A program made the translations under genes and the position numbers. The notes beneath the pieces are model-generated. The model was not told the DNA's origin, did no database searches, and saw only the letters and a list, made by a program, of their open reading frames with translations. Source: Oscillospiraceae bacterium (GTDB taxonomy: Bacteria > Bacillota > Clostridia > Oscillospirales > Oscillospiraceae). From it: a DNA stretch of 57,060 bases. The stretch's first letter is position 1; every line of letters begins with the position of its first letter. The stretch spans positions 1 to 57,060 of the forward strand of contig WRAO01000014.1 of assembly GCA_009780175.1 (NCBI GenBank), written 5' to 3'. This document shows positions 6,813-15,182 of the stretch, piece by piece.

Positions 6813-8054
6813 ATGAAGCAGACCTTTGTAACTCTAGAAGAAGTACAAGAGATCGTAAAAACCCACCCAACACCCTTCCATCTCTACGATGAGCAGGCGA
6901 TTAGGGATAACGTCCGGCGGCTCCAGGCGGCCTTTGCCTGGAATCCGGGATTCAAAGAATATTTCGCTGTCAAAGCCACGCCCACGCCGGGGATACTCCA
7001 AATCCTCCGCGAAGAAGGCTGCGGCGTAGACTGCGCCTCCATGACAGAACTCTTACTCGCCGAGCGGATGGGGATTGTCGGAGAGGAGATTATGTTTTCC
7101 TCCAACGTGACCCCCGCGGAGGAGTTTGTCAAGGCCAAAGAACTCGGCGCCATCATCAACTTGGACGACCTTTCGCATGTGGACTTTCTCAAAGAGACTG
7201 CTGGTGTTCCGGAGAAAATCAGCTGCCGCTTCAACCCCGGTGGCGTTTTCGCGCTGGACAACGAGATTATGGACAACCCGGGAGACGCCAAATATGGTAT
7301 GACGAAGGCCCAGATGATAGAGGCCTATCAAAAACTCATGGCCTACGGCGCCAAAGAGTTCGGCATCCACGCCTTTCTCGCGTCCAACACAATCAAAGAC
7401 GATTACTATCCCGCGCTTGCGGCGATTCTGTTCGAACTCGCGGTGGAACTCCACAAAAAAACCGGGGCAAAGATTAGCTTCATTAACCTCTCCGGCGGCA
7501 TCGGGATACCCTATCGCCCTGAGCAGAGAGGGAACAATATCGCGGTGATCGGCGAAGGCGTCCGCGCGGCCTATGAGCGGATTCTCGTCCCTGCCGGGTT
7601 GGGAGACGTGTCCATTTTCACCGAACTCGGACGCTTCATGCTCGGGCCATACGGCTGCCTCGTGAGCCAAGTGCGGCATAAGAAGGATACTTACAAGCAA
7701 TATGTCGGCCTAGACGCCTGCGCCTCCGATCTTATGCGCCCCGCGATGTACGGCGCTTACCACCACATTACCGTCCTCGGCAAAGAGGCCGCGCCCCTCG
7801 ATCATGTCTACGACGTGACCGGTTCGCTCTGCGAGAACAATGATAAATTCGCCATTGACCGCGCTCTGCCGGAGATTGCAATCGGCGACTATGTCGTACT
7901 CCACGACACGGGGGCTCATGGGCATGCGATGGGGTACAACTACAACGGCAAACTGCGCTCCGCCGAGCTCCTCAAAACCCCGGACGGCTCTGTCCGCCTC
8001 CTTCGCCGCGCGGAGACGCCGGAAGACTATTTCGCGACCATGCTGTTTGGCTAG
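6813..8054 (+). CDS. lysA: Diaminopimelate decarboxylase
   Basis: 413 residues of the PLP fold-III decarboxylase family. The N-terminal barrel has KEYFAVKATPTPGIL, with the Schiff-base lysine in AVKAT. SGGIGIPYRPEQ binds cofactor phosphate, FTELGRFMLGPYG lines the active site, and ACASDLMRPAMYGAYH and TGSLCENNDKFA carry the substrate residues, including the Cys from the partner subunit. The enzyme makes lysine from meso-diaminopimelate, the last step of lysine synthesis. I start at the ATG at 6813 because AAGGAG lies ten bases upstream; the open frame extends to 6699 but without a ribosome site or similarity. It is a single-gene unit closed by a terminator. Confidence 0.92.
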   Translation: MKQTFVTLEEVQEIVKTHPTPFHLYDEQAIRDNVRRLQAAFAWNPGFKEYFAVKATPTPGILQILREEGCGVDCASMTELLLAERMGIVGEEIMFSSNVTPAEEFVKAKELGAIINLDDLSHVDFLKETAGVPEKISCRFNPGGVFALDNEIMDNPGDAKYGMTKAQMIEAYQKLMAYGAKEFGIHAFLASNTIKDDYYPALAAILFELAVELHKKTGAKISFINLSGGIGIPYRPEQRGNNIAVIGEGVRAAYERILVPAGLGDVSIFTELGRFMLGPYGCLVSQVRHKKDTYKQYVGLDACASDLMRPAMYGAYHHITVLGKEAAPLDHVYDVTGSLCENNDKFAIDRALPEIAIGDYVVLHDTGAHGHAMGYNYNGKLRSAELLKTPDGSVRLLRRAETPEDYFATMLFG

Positions 8055-8076
8055 TAAATCAAACGCGGGACAAGAT

Positions 8077-8119
8077 AAAGCCGAGCGTCCTGTCTGAATA
8101 CAGAGCCGCTCGGCTTTTT
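8077..8119 (+). terminator. Terminator of lysA
   Basis: Stem AAGCCGAGCG with CGCTCGGCTT separated by a ~20-base loop that can pair in part (CTGT/ACAG), followed by TTTTT. Confidence 0.85.
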
Positions 8120-8192
8120 GCCCCCGCCACGATATATTGTATGCAGACGGAACAAAAAAGTCAAGGGAATATTTGAGAGGAGCGCCACATAG

Positions 8193-8912
8193 ATGGATCT
8201 ATACAAACAGATTTTTCTCCGCAAATCCTGCCGGAAATATCAACCGGAACCGCTCGATGCGTCTGAACTGCAAGAAATCGAAGCGTTCATCCGCACAATG
8301 CGGCCTCTGTTTCCGGAGGTTACGCTCAACCACCGAATTTTGGGTCCGAGGCAGACAAAAGCGTTGCTTGCTCCCAAAGCGCCCCATTATCTGGTGATTT
8401 CCGGAAATCCGCAACCGCACCGCGACCTCTGCGTGGGCTTTCTATTCCAACAACTCGACCTATATTTGTCAGCCAGAGGGCTCGGAGCCTGCTGGCTGGG
8501 TGGGGCCAAAGGCCGCGAAACACCCAACGGAGAGACGGACATCCTGAGCATCTGCTTCGGCAGACCCGCGGAACCCGCGACCCGCACGTCGGGAACATGC
8601 AAGCGGAAGTCTCTGGCGGAAATTGCTACGGGGGAGGACTCGAGATTAGAGGCCGCCCGCCTGGCTCCGTCAGGGATCAATCTCCAGCCTTGGTATTTTA
8701 TTGCGGAGGATGGCGTGATCCACGTCTATCAAGCGGTACGCAAGGGACTCAAGGCATTGGTGTACAATTTGCAGGAGTTGGATGTCGGTATCGCGCTCTG
8801 TCACCTGATGCTTGCCTCGGAGGCGATAGGGAAGCCTTTCCAATTCGAGTCTAGGCACCCAAACGCGCCCCCCGCACCGAGCGGATTCGCCTACGTAGGC
8901 ACGGTGTTATAA
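8193..8912 (+). CDS. Nitroreductase-like flavoprotein (TM1586 type)
   Basis: 239 residues. The N-terminal MDLYKQIFLRKSCRKYQPEP is the nitroreductase start, with the FMN-binding Arg/Ser/Arg (RKSCRKY). GFLFQQLDLYLSARGLGACW is the dimer helix, and LEAARLAPSGINLQPWYFIA is a second copy of the RxAPSxxNxQPW nitroreductase motif, as in the two-repeat TM1586 subfamily. It is probably an FMN-dependent NAD(P)H oxidoreductase of unknown substrate. The ATG has a GAGAGGAG site. It lies downstream of the lysA terminator and is probably transcribed on its own. Confidence 0.78.
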   Translation: MDLYKQIFLRKSCRKYQPEPLDASELQEIEAFIRTMRPLFPEVTLNHRILGPRQTKALLAPKAPHYLVISGNPQPHRDLCVGFLFQQLDLYLSARGLGACWLGGAKGRETPNGETDILSICFGRPAEPATRTSGTCKRKSLAEIATGEDSRLEAARLAPSGINLQPWYFIAEDGVIHVYQAVRKGLKALVYNLQELDVGIALCHLMLASEAIGKPFQFESRHPNAPPAPSGFAYVGTVL

Positions 8913-8922
8913 CCTGGCTCAC

Positions 8923-8950
8923 TTGACAATGGACGAAAATCTTATATAAT
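8923..8950 (+). promoter_or_regulatory. Promoter of tRNA-Gln
   Basis: TTGACA (8923-8928), a 16-base spacer and TATAAT (8945-8950), both at consensus, ending 15 bases before the tRNA. Confidence 0.85.
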
Positions 8951-8965
8951 AAAGTTCGTCCACAA

Positions 8966-9039
8966 AGCGGGCTTGTGTAAAGGTAGCACAGCAGACTCTG
9001 ACTCTGTTTGTGAGGGTTCGAATCCTTCGCCCGCTGCCA
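8966..9039 (+). tRNA. tRNA-Gln (anticodon CUG)
   Basis: A complete cloverleaf of 74 bases with encoded CCA. The acceptor is AGCGGGC/GCCCGCT and the D stem GTGT/GCAC. The anticodon stem is GCAGA/TCTGT around the loop CTCTGAC, with anticodon CTG at 8998-9000. The T stem is GAGGG/CCTTC with TTCGAAT. It reads CAG codons. It is a single gene with its own consensus promoter and terminator. Confidence 0.95.
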
Positions 9040-9044
9040 GTACG

Positions 9045-9083
9045 AACCCTAGTAAGGGCTTCTGCCTTTGCTAGGGTTTTTTA
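9045..9083 (+). terminator. Terminator of tRNA-Gln
   Basis: Stem AACCCTAG (9045-9052) with CTAGGGTT (9071-9078), plus internal AAGG/CCTT pairing, then TTTT. Confidence 0.8.
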
Positions 9084-9112
9084 TGTCCTTCTTTAGGATT
9101 CGCACCACGAAT

Positions 9113-9158
9113 ATGATAAATCCCACGCGAAAAAATAGTTTGGCGTGGGATTTGTCAT
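9113..9158. repeat. Inverted repeat, 16-bp arms
   Basis: ATGATAAATCCCACGC (9113-9128) and GCGTGGGATTTGTCAT (9143-9158), with one G-T pair and a 14-base A/T-rich loop. It lies beyond the 3' end of the surface-protein gene. On neither strand is it followed by a good T run. Confidence 0.7.
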
Positions 9159-9185
9159 GTCAGGCCTATCGTCTGTACAATAATC

Positions 9186-9216
9186 CGGCCTTGCAACACA
9201 CTGTGTTGCAAGGCCG
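9186..9216. repeat. 31-bp perfect palindrome
   Basis: CGGCCTTGCAACACA (9186-9200) and its exact reverse complement (9202-9216) around a single central base. No T run follows. It lies between the tRNA-Gln unit and the surface-protein gene; the remaining bases of this gap show nothing I recognise. Confidence 0.8.
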
Positions 9217-9291
9217 TGGAGACAATGATTTTAATCCGGAATGGTGCCTGTTCAGGCGGCTTACATGTTCATGTCGGCGCCTATCGGTCGC

Positions 9292-12200
9292 CTACGGGCC
9301 GTATACGTCTTCCGGCCTCGCGTTTGGCAGTTGAAGTGCGGCCCAGTTGCGGTAGGGCGCGTTGGGTTCGGCGTTCGAAGCGATCTGCATGGGCCAATAG
9401 TACCATCTGTTTTGATCTAAGTTGTCTGTCCAGATGTGCATATCCGCGGTCCGGATATCTGCTGCGGTGCGGTCGAACATGCGGTTTACTATAGCGGCAA
9501 ATTCGGCCCTGGTAATGCCGGCATTGGGCTGGAAGCTGCCATCCGCATACCCTGTTATCCAGCCGAGCTGACCCGCTAAGTTGATGGCGTCACGCGCCCA
9601 GTGTCCGGCGATGTCTGAAAACAGATCGGACGTACCTTCAAAGCGCACATTTTCATCCAGCTTCCGGACCAGAATGGTAACTACCTCCGCCCGCGTGATG
9701 GAACGATACGGATGGAAATTGCCATCCGGCATCCCTGTCATCAATCCTGCGGTATTGACCACGGCTACGGCATTCGAAAACCATGCTCCGCCGTTATTCG
9801 GTACGTCGGGGAAAGGGTTTTCCAAGGTCCAGAAGTTAGACCGAGGCTCATCAGCTAAGAGACGGAGCAAAACGGTTGCTGTTTCGGCACGGGTAAGGCT
9901 CCCGGCAGGGGCAATCATGCCGTCGCCGACGCCGATCAAATAAGCAAAGTGAGTCTCGGGCGGCGGAAAATCCGGGTGGAATACGTCGCCGCTGGTATCG
10001 TCGCCGGGGTCGCCGCCGCTAGCACCGCCGCTCCCGCCTCCGCCGCTGCCACTGCCGTTGCCGCTGCCAGGCGGCGGAATTTGTGTCCAGTGGGCGTACA
10101 GGGTGTGGCTTGTGAGTTGTGTTATGATGTTCGTCTCGAAGACACGCGCACCGCCCGCACTCGCTGTAAACCAGCCGAGGAAGGTGTGGCCGGGGTAGAT
10201 CGGATCCGTCACTATCATAAACGCGTCCAAGTAGTAGTCGCCGGGCAGGACAGTGGCCGACTGCAAAGCCGGAACGCCGCCCTGCGCGTCAAACGTAACT
10301 GTGATGGCGCCTGGGGGAATCCATTGGGCGTATAAGATATGGTCTTCCGTCTGTGTAACTATGGTGCTTGCACTGACCGGAAACCCGCCAAAAGGCTGGG
10401 TAAACCAGCCGGCAAAACTGTAGTAAGGCCGCGTGGGTGTCTGGACTGCGGCAAAGGCCGCTGCGTAAGTTTGTCCCGGGGTGGCCAGTTGAGCCTGCAA
10501 AACAGGGTCGCCGTCTACGGCATCGAAGGTGACCTGGACAGGGGCAGGCGGAGTCCACTGCGCGTAATAGGTTGTGTCTACACCCGGTACGATGCTGCCG
10601 TCGGAAAGCAAGCTGCCGCCGGAAAGTGCGGTAGACCAACCGGCAAACGTATAGTATGCCCGCACGGGCTCAGCGAGAGACGCCAATGTGGTGACAAAGG
10701 TGTCTCCCACAATCTTTCCGGGGACGACCTGGCTATAGGGTGTGCCATATGGTGCGATAAAGGTCAAAGTAACGGTCGGAAGGGCTGTCCAGCGGGCGTA
10801 GAGGGTCTGGTCTACCAGCGTAGTGATGATGGTAGTAGGCAGAATTTGTACGCCGCTAGCATCGCCGTCGGGCGCTGTGAACCAGCCACGGAATGTAGAG
10901 CCGGTCTGTGTGGGGTTAGCGATCTGAGAAAAGGCCGTGCTATAAGTGGTTGTCACTACCACAGGGAATACGGTTTGGATGAAGGAAGAATCGGCAAAAA
11001 CCCCGCCCTGCGCGTCGAAAGTCAGCGTAATGGGGGCGGCGTATTGGGCGACATAGGTGGTATCGTCTAAAATGGGCGTCTGCAACACTTCAGCTCCGCT
11101 TAAAAGCGGCCCTGTACCGGAAGCGCGCCAGCCGATAAAACCGTAATTTGCAGGTGGTGTGGGTCGCATGGCGTAGGTGGGTGCGCGGGGGCTGCCTGAG
11201 GCGGAAACGAGCTGGACCGCTGGCACGCCGGGCACTGGGGTGCCGGGGGCTACCGTGAAGATGACGGTCAGATAAGTAACCATAGAGCCAGAAGCGTAGT
11301 AGTTGATATCATAGTTGTTTAAAGCATGTTCAAAAATAGAGGTAGTTGTCTGGGAAATGGAGGTGGCAAGCGCGTTGCTCGGCGGACGCCGGGCTCCATT
11401 TCCGGCCACGTTGCCGGAAAAGACGGCTGCGGGACCAATGATGAGATTTCGATAGTGGTTGGCCGGATTCGGGATAGGATTTGCATAACTGTTGTCAGTG
11501 GAAAATATCCCGCCCCCATTCCCAGTGGCGGTGTTGTTTATGATTTGCCCGCCCGTCATGGTGAACGTACTGTTCGTGTCCGCGTGCACGCCGCCGCCAT
11601 AGACCGTGCGGTTTTGCATGATCTGCCCGCCGGACATCGTGAAATAAGAGCTTTTGAGTTCTACCCCGCCGCCCACAGAAACCGCGGTGGTGGATGTATT
11701 TTGGCTAATGATACCGCCTGTCATGGTAAGAATCGCGCCATTGCGCATCTCTATGCCGCCGCCGGAGGAGTTTGCGGTATTGCCTATAATCTGACCACCG
11801 GACATGGTCATCGTGCCGCCGTCAACCAAGACGCCGCCGCCGGCCCAGGCCGCCGCGTTTTGGCTAATCAGGCCGCCGGCCATGGTAAAGCTCCCGCCGG
11901 GAAAGACGTGGATGCCCCCACCCAGAGATCCGTTGCCGGAGCCGACCGCACGGTTAGAAGAGAGCTGGCTGCCGGCTTGCATGGTAAGTGTGCCATACAC
12001 ATCCACCCCGCCGCCGATTACTGCGTTATTCGCGCCGTCTAGAGTGACATTTTGCAGAGTCAGAGTTCCCTGCACGATGAAATGCCGCTGGCCTGTGGCC
12101 GGCTGGGTAATGATCTCCGCGCCGGTAGCGCCGACAAGCGTGATGTCCGTCCCCGCGGGGATGGTGATCGCGCCGCCGATGGCCGAAAAGCTGGTGGTTA

Positions 12201-12357
12201 CCGTAATGGTAGTCGGTTCGGTTGCGGTGCTTATAGCTGTCTGCAGCCCACTCCAATTGGATACGGATGCCGTAGCGGCCTGTGCTGCAGGCGCGAGGAA
12301 TCCAAAGAGCAATAGGGCCAAGAGCAGAGAAATAAAAGAACAACTAACTTTTTTCAT
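9292..12357 (-). CDS. SLH-anchored surface protein with beta-helix and InlB-B repeats
   Basis: 1021 residues, exported. A signal peptide (MKKVSCSFISLLLALLLFGF, ending PAAQA) is followed at about 40-310 by glycine-rich turns of the type GGGI/TMTGGQIINN, typical of a right-handed beta-helix. At about 355-765 there are five repeats ending in FxGWFT...TLYAxW, the InlB B-repeat (Listeria-Bacteroides) fold. A Gly/Ser/Pro/Asp linker follows at about 765-800. The C-terminal part has S-layer homology domains (ITRAEVVTILVRKL, ITRAEFAAIVNRMF; the first is degenerate) that bind pyruvylated secondary cell-wall polymer. I start at the ATG at 12357 because GGAGGT lies eight bases upstream; eleven more codons are open. 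It is probably an adhesin or glycan-facing protein, transcribed alone. Confidence 0.9.
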   Translation of the reverse strand: MKKVSCSFISLLLALLLFGFLAPAAQAATASVSNWSGLQTAISTATEPTTITVTTSFSAIGGAITIPAGTDITLVGATGAEIITQPATGQRHFIVQGTLTLQNVTLDGANNAVIGGGVDVYGTLTMQAGSQLSSNRAVGSGNGSLGGGIHVFPGGSFTMAGGLISQNAAAWAGGGVLVDGGTMTMSGGQIIGNTANSSGGGIEMRNGAILTMTGGIISQNTSTTAVSVGGGVELKSSYFTMSGGQIMQNRTVYGGGVHADTNSTFTMTGGQIINNTATGNGGGIFSTDNSYANPIPNPANHYRNLIIGPAAVFSGNVAGNGARRPPSNALATSISQTTTSIFEHALNNYDINYYASGSMVTYLTVIFTVAPGTPVPGVPAVQLVSASGSPRAPTYAMRPTPPANYGFIGWRASGTGPLLSGAEVLQTPILDDTTYVAQYAAPITLTFDAQGGVFADSSFIQTVFPVVVTTTYSTAFSQIANPTQTGSTFRGWFTAPDGDASGVQILPTTIITTLVDQTLYARWTALPTVTLTFIAPYGTPYSQVVPGKIVGDTFVTTLASLAEPVRAYYTFAGWSTALSGGSLLSDGSIVPGVDTTYYAQWTPPAPVQVTFDAVDGDPVLQAQLATPGQTYAAAFAAVQTPTRPYYSFAGWFTQPFGGFPVSASTIVTQTEDHILYAQWIPPGAITVTFDAQGGVPALQSATVLPGDYYLDAFMIVTDPIYPGHTFLGWFTASAGGARVFETNIITQLTSHTLYAHWTQIPPPGSGNGSGSGGGGSGGASGGDPGDDTSGDVFHPDFPPPETHFAYLIGVGDGMIAPAGSLTRAETATVLLRLLADEPRSNFWTLENPFPDVPNNGGAWFSNAVAVVNTAGLMTGMPDGNFHPYRSITRAEVVTILVRKLDENVRFEGTSDLFSDIAGHWARDAINLAGQLGWITGYADGSFQPNAGITRAEFAAIVNRMFDRTAADIRTADMHIWTDNLDQNRWYYWPMQIASNAEPNAPYRNWAALQLPNARPEDVYGP

Positions 12358-12432
12358 AAGAATACCTCCAATACTTGGCGTGCGTGGCATATCAATGGAA
12401 TGCGCGTGGATTTTAATAGTATTTTGTAATAT

Positions 12433-12462
12433 ATTTTACATTTATAACAAGAATGTTGTCAA
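12433..12462 (-). promoter_or_regulatory. Probable promoter of the surface-protein gene
   Basis: On the minus strand TTGACA (12457-12462), an 18-base spacer and TAAAAT (12433-12438), in a markedly AT-rich stretch ~75 bases before the start codon. Confidence 0.65.
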
Positions 12463-12578
12463 TGCATAGTTTTGTTTTTGTAAATATTATTGCATTTGGC
12501 GAACATGGCGCCCTAATCAGACGATACCCAGGAGTTTCTGTAAAGGACGCTCGTTTTTTTTGCATACCTCCAAAAATT

Positions 12579-12619
12579 CAGAAACAAGACACACTGATGC
12601 CCTGTTTCTGTGCTACAAT
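12579..12619 (+). promoter_or_regulatory. Operator-like motif and promoter of the WYL regulator gene
   Basis: A 27-base motif at 12582-12608 (cores AGACACAC, GATGCC and TGTTTC) ends five bases before a -10 hexamer TACAAT (12614-12619). There is no good -35 box. An 8-bp inverted repeat, CAGAAACA (12579-12586) and TGTTTCTG (12603-12610), brackets the motif. The same 27 bases recur, 24 identical, before the next transcription unit at 13551-13577. The missing -35 suggests an activator-dependent promoter, probably the WYL protein itself. Confidence 0.65.
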
Positions 12620-12649
12620 AGACACAAATCCCATAGAAAGGAGCCGTCT

Positions 12650-13552
12650 ATGAAACTAGACCGCCTACTCGGTATACTAACCACCCTGCTCCAAAACAAC
12701 CGCGTCACCGCGCCGGAACTCGCGGAAAAGTTCGAAGTCAACCGCCGCACCATCGGACGGGACATAGACGCGCTTTGCCAAGCCGGCATTCCGATCGTCA
12801 CCCAGCAAGGCGTCGGCGGCGGCATCTCCATCGCCGAGGGATTTAAGCTGGACAAAAGCGTGTTGACCACAGATGAACTGTCCGGCATCATCGCCGCGCT
12901 CAAGGGGATAGGTAGCGTCTCGGAAGAGTCGCAGATCGAGCGGACCTTGGATAAATTCCAGGCGAAGGCCGGTGCGGTCGTGTCGCTCTCTGAACCGGTG
13001 ATTATCAATCTCGCCTCACACTACAAAGAGCAGTTGACGGGGAAAATTGAACTCATCAAACGCGCCATGCGCGAACAGCGGCTGATCGAGTTTGACTACT
13101 ACTACGAAAAAGGGGAATCGCACCGCCGAATAGAACCCTATCACGTCATCTTCCAATGGGGCGCCTGGTATGTATTCGGCTTTTGCGAAGAACGCCAAGA
13201 CTTCCGCACCTTCAAGTTGACACGCCTATGGAACCTCACCCTCTGCGAAGAAAGCTATACGAGGCGCGAGTTCCCGCCTGAACGGCTCGAGTTTTTCGCC
13301 GGATGCGCGGACGAGATTCCTCTCGTAGCCCTGTTCGACCCTTCAGAAAAATACCTCTTAATCGACGCATATGGTCTGGACAGTTTTACAGAGACGAAAG
13401 AAGGCCTCCGTTTTGAAGTCGGCTATATAAACTCCGCTTACCTCATCAGCTGGTTCCTGGGCTTTGGCGGTAAGGTAAAGGTCTTAGAACCGCCGGAACT
13501 GATAGAGGCCTTACAAACCGCCGCACGAAATATTTTAGACCGCTACCAATAA
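12650..13552 (+). CDS. WYL-domain (YafY-type) transcriptional regulator
   Basis: 300 residues. An N-terminal winged helix (1-60, MKLDRLLGILTTLLQNNRVT, then VNRRTIGRDIDALCQAGIPI) is followed by a linker and a WYL domain at about 135-210 (EFDYYYEKGESHRRIEPYHV, then WGAWYVFGFC). A C-terminal WCX-like segment ends the protein. WYL domains sense nucleic-acid or small-molecule ligands; relatives such as PafB/C control DNA-damage genes. The start at 12650 has AAAGGAG seven bases upstream. The stop overlaps the second copy of the operator-like motif, and the genes after that are an SH3-like protein and DNA polymerase IV. Autoregulation and control of dinB are inferred from the shared motif. Confidence 0.88.
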   Translation: MKLDRLLGILTTLLQNNRVTAPELAEKFEVNRRTIGRDIDALCQAGIPIVTQQGVGGGISIAEGFKLDKSVLTTDELSGIIAALKGIGSVSEESQIERTLDKFQAKAGAVVSLSEPVIINLASHYKEQLTGKIELIKRAMREQRLIEFDYYYEKGESHRRIEPYHVIFQWGAWYVFGFCEERQDFRTFKLTRLWNLTLCEESYTRREFPPERLEFFAGCADEIPLVALFDPSEKYLLIDAYGLDSFTETKEGLRFEVGYINSAYLISWFLGFGGKVKVLEPPELIEALQTAARNILDRYQ

Positions 13553-13589
13553 ACCAGACACACAGATGCCGTGTTTCGCGTGATAGACT
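13551..13589 (+). promoter_or_regulatory. Second copy of the operator-like motif, before the SH3-dinB unit
   Basis: The 27-base motif at 13551-13577 matches 12582-12608 at 24 positions. It is followed six bases on by TAGACT (13584-13589) as a possible -10, at nearly the same spacing as the first copy. It begins within the regulator stop codon. It marks a probable second promoter answering to the same protein. Confidence 0.6.
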
Positions 13590-13623
13590 GTGCGCAGACG
13601 CGAAATGAAAGGAAGAAACTAGC

Positions 13624-13983
13624 ATGAAATTACTGGTAATGGAACAACATGACGGCCACGGCACATTCCCCCTGTTCGCAAAAGGCACAGCCGTCCACAA
13701 TCTGCAAGCGAACAACGAATACCCCATCCACGCCGACGCGCTCTGGGGCAGCGGCAAAGACGCGCACTGGCTGGCCTGCGTGATAGAGAAGCACGAAACC
13801 TATCTCCCAATCACCTATCTAGCAGACGGCGTTTTGGTGCGGGACTATAACCCCACAGAGTTAATCGTGAAACCAGGCCAGCATCTCACCCTAATCGACC
13901 TCGTGTTCGAATGGGTCTATGCAGAAGACGAGGCAGGGAAGACGGGCTGGCTGCCTGTGAACAAAGTGATATCGGTTGCATAA
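13624..13983 (+). CDS. SH3-like small protein, unknown function
   Basis: 119 residues with no signal peptide or membrane segment. It reads as two SH3-like beta barrels: FPLFAKGTAVHNL near 15-27, and GQHLTLIDLVFEWVYAEDEA then GKTGWLPVNKVISV at 84-117. The GWLP ending is typical of SH3 folds. The ATG has AAAGGAAG nearby. It is the first gene after the second operator-like motif, and dinB begins five bases beyond its stop. The gene is probably co-expressed with polymerase IV. I do not recognise a named family beyond the fold. Confidence 0.7.
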   Translation: MKLLVMEQHDGHGTFPLFAKGTAVHNLQANNEYPIHADALWGSGKDAHWLACVIEKHETYLPITYLADGVLVRDYNPTELIVKPGQHLTLIDLVFEWVYAEDEAGKTGWLPVNKVISVA

Positions 13984-13987
13984 AGCC

Positions 13988-15127
13988 ATGGCAAACAAGG
14001 AGCAAGCTAGAACCCGCATCGTCCATGTAGACATGGACGCCTTTTACGCCGCCGTCGAAGTGAGAGACAATCCGAGTTTGGCGGGGAAGTCTCTCATTAT
14101 CGGCGCGCTGCCGCATGAGCGCGGGGTGGTTTGCACTTGCAGCTATGAAGCCAGAAAATTCGGAGTCCGTTCGGCCATGAGCATCAAAGAGGCCTATCGC
14201 CGCTGCCCACAAGGGATTTACATGTACCCCGACCTGGAAAAATACGCCGCCGTCTCGCGGGAAGTCCACAAAATCTGGGCGGACTACACAGACATTTGCG
14301 AATACCTCTCCTTAGACGAAGGCTTCCTCGATGTCACCGACACAGCGCATCACTTCGGCGGCGCGGCGGAAATTGCGCACGCGATCAAACGCCGAACCAG
14401 GGAGGCCCTAGACCTCACCTGTTCGGTAGGCGTCGGCTACTCTATGATGGCGGCAAAACTAGCCAGCGAAGAAAAGAAACCGGACGGGTTTTTCGAAATC
14501 CTCACCCCGGCGGATTTGCAAACCCTAATCGCGGACCGCAGTGTGCGCACCATCTACGGCGTCGGTCCCAAAACAGCCGAAGCCTTGCAAAGCATCGGCA
14601 TCACCACCGTCCGGCAGATATGGGACAACCCGGACGGCGTAATAGCGCTGCTGGGCAACTATGGCAAACAGATCGTCGAACTGGCCGAGGGAATAGACCG
14701 CCGCCGTGTGACGCCATATATGGAGCCTAAATCCATCGGCATGGAACAGACCTTCCAACGAGATACGACAGATCTGGAATATCTAAAATATATCCTCTTC
14801 CTCACCGCGGAAAAGCTGAGCGCGGATATCCGGCAGAAAGGCGTATATGCGCAGACGATCACGCTCAAGGTGACCTATAGCGACATGAAGTCCATCACCC
14901 GTTCCAAAACCGGCGACGCGACGGATCACGCGGCGGATATCTATGGGACCGCGGCGGCCCTGCTGGATAAAATTGAAGAACGCCCCATCCGGCTCATCGG
15001 CATCTCTCTCAGTGGCCTCACGCCGAACCTGCAACTCTCTCTGTTCGGCAGCGCCAAAGAAGCGCGGGAAGACAAGCTGAGCGATAAGATGCGAAACTGG
15101 CAGTCAAAATACGGGCAGGAGATATAA
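13988..15127 (+). CDS. dinB: DNA polymerase IV (Y family)
   Basis: 379 residues of the translesion polymerase DinB. The catalytic metal sites lie in VHVDMDAFYAAVE (N terminus) and YLSLDEGFLDVT (near 105). The palm and fingers include CTCSYEARKFGVRSAMS. The helix-hairpin-helix is at YGVGPKTAEALQSIGI, the little finger follows, and a beta-clamp binding peptide close to the C terminus reads QLSLFG. It copies damaged DNA with low fidelity. The ATG at 13988 follows the upstream stop by four bases without its own ribosome site, implying coupled translation; the frame is open from 13976. It is placed in a unit with a WYL regulator motif rather than a visible LexA box. Confidence 0.95.
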   Translation: MANKEQARTRIVHVDMDAFYAAVEVRDNPSLAGKSLIIGALPHERGVVCTCSYEARKFGVRSAMSIKEAYRRCPQGIYMYPDLEKYAAVSREVHKIWADYTDICEYLSLDEGFLDVTDTAHHFGGAAEIAHAIKRRTREALDLTCSVGVGYSMMAAKLASEEKKPDGFFEILTPADLQTLIADRSVRTIYGVGPKTAEALQSIGITTVRQIWDNPDGVIALLGNYGKQIVELAEGIDRRRVTPYMEPKSIGMEQTFQRDTTDLEYLKYILFLTAEKLSADIRQKGVYAQTITLKVTYSDMKSITRSKTGDATDHAADIYGTAAALLDKIEERPIRLIGISLSGLTPNLQLSLFGSAKEAREDKLSDKMRNWQSKYGQEI

Positions 15128-15170
15128 AGCAGGAGCATGTCGGCAACACCTCGACATGCTCCTGCTTTAT
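15126..15170. terminator. Bidirectional terminator between dinB and the CmpB-type gene
   Basis: A perfect 17-bp stem, AAAGCAGGAGCATGTCG (15126-15142) with its complement (15152-15168), loop of nine, with T and A runs at the ends. It lies between two converging genes and overlaps the dinB stop codon. Confidence 0.85.
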
Positions 15171-15182
15171 ATTCTATAAGCG

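Noticed and set aside
8923-9083. tRNA-Gln as an attachment site for the nearby accessory genes
   Set aside because: No second copy of the tRNA 3' end and no tyrosine integrase were seen in the window.
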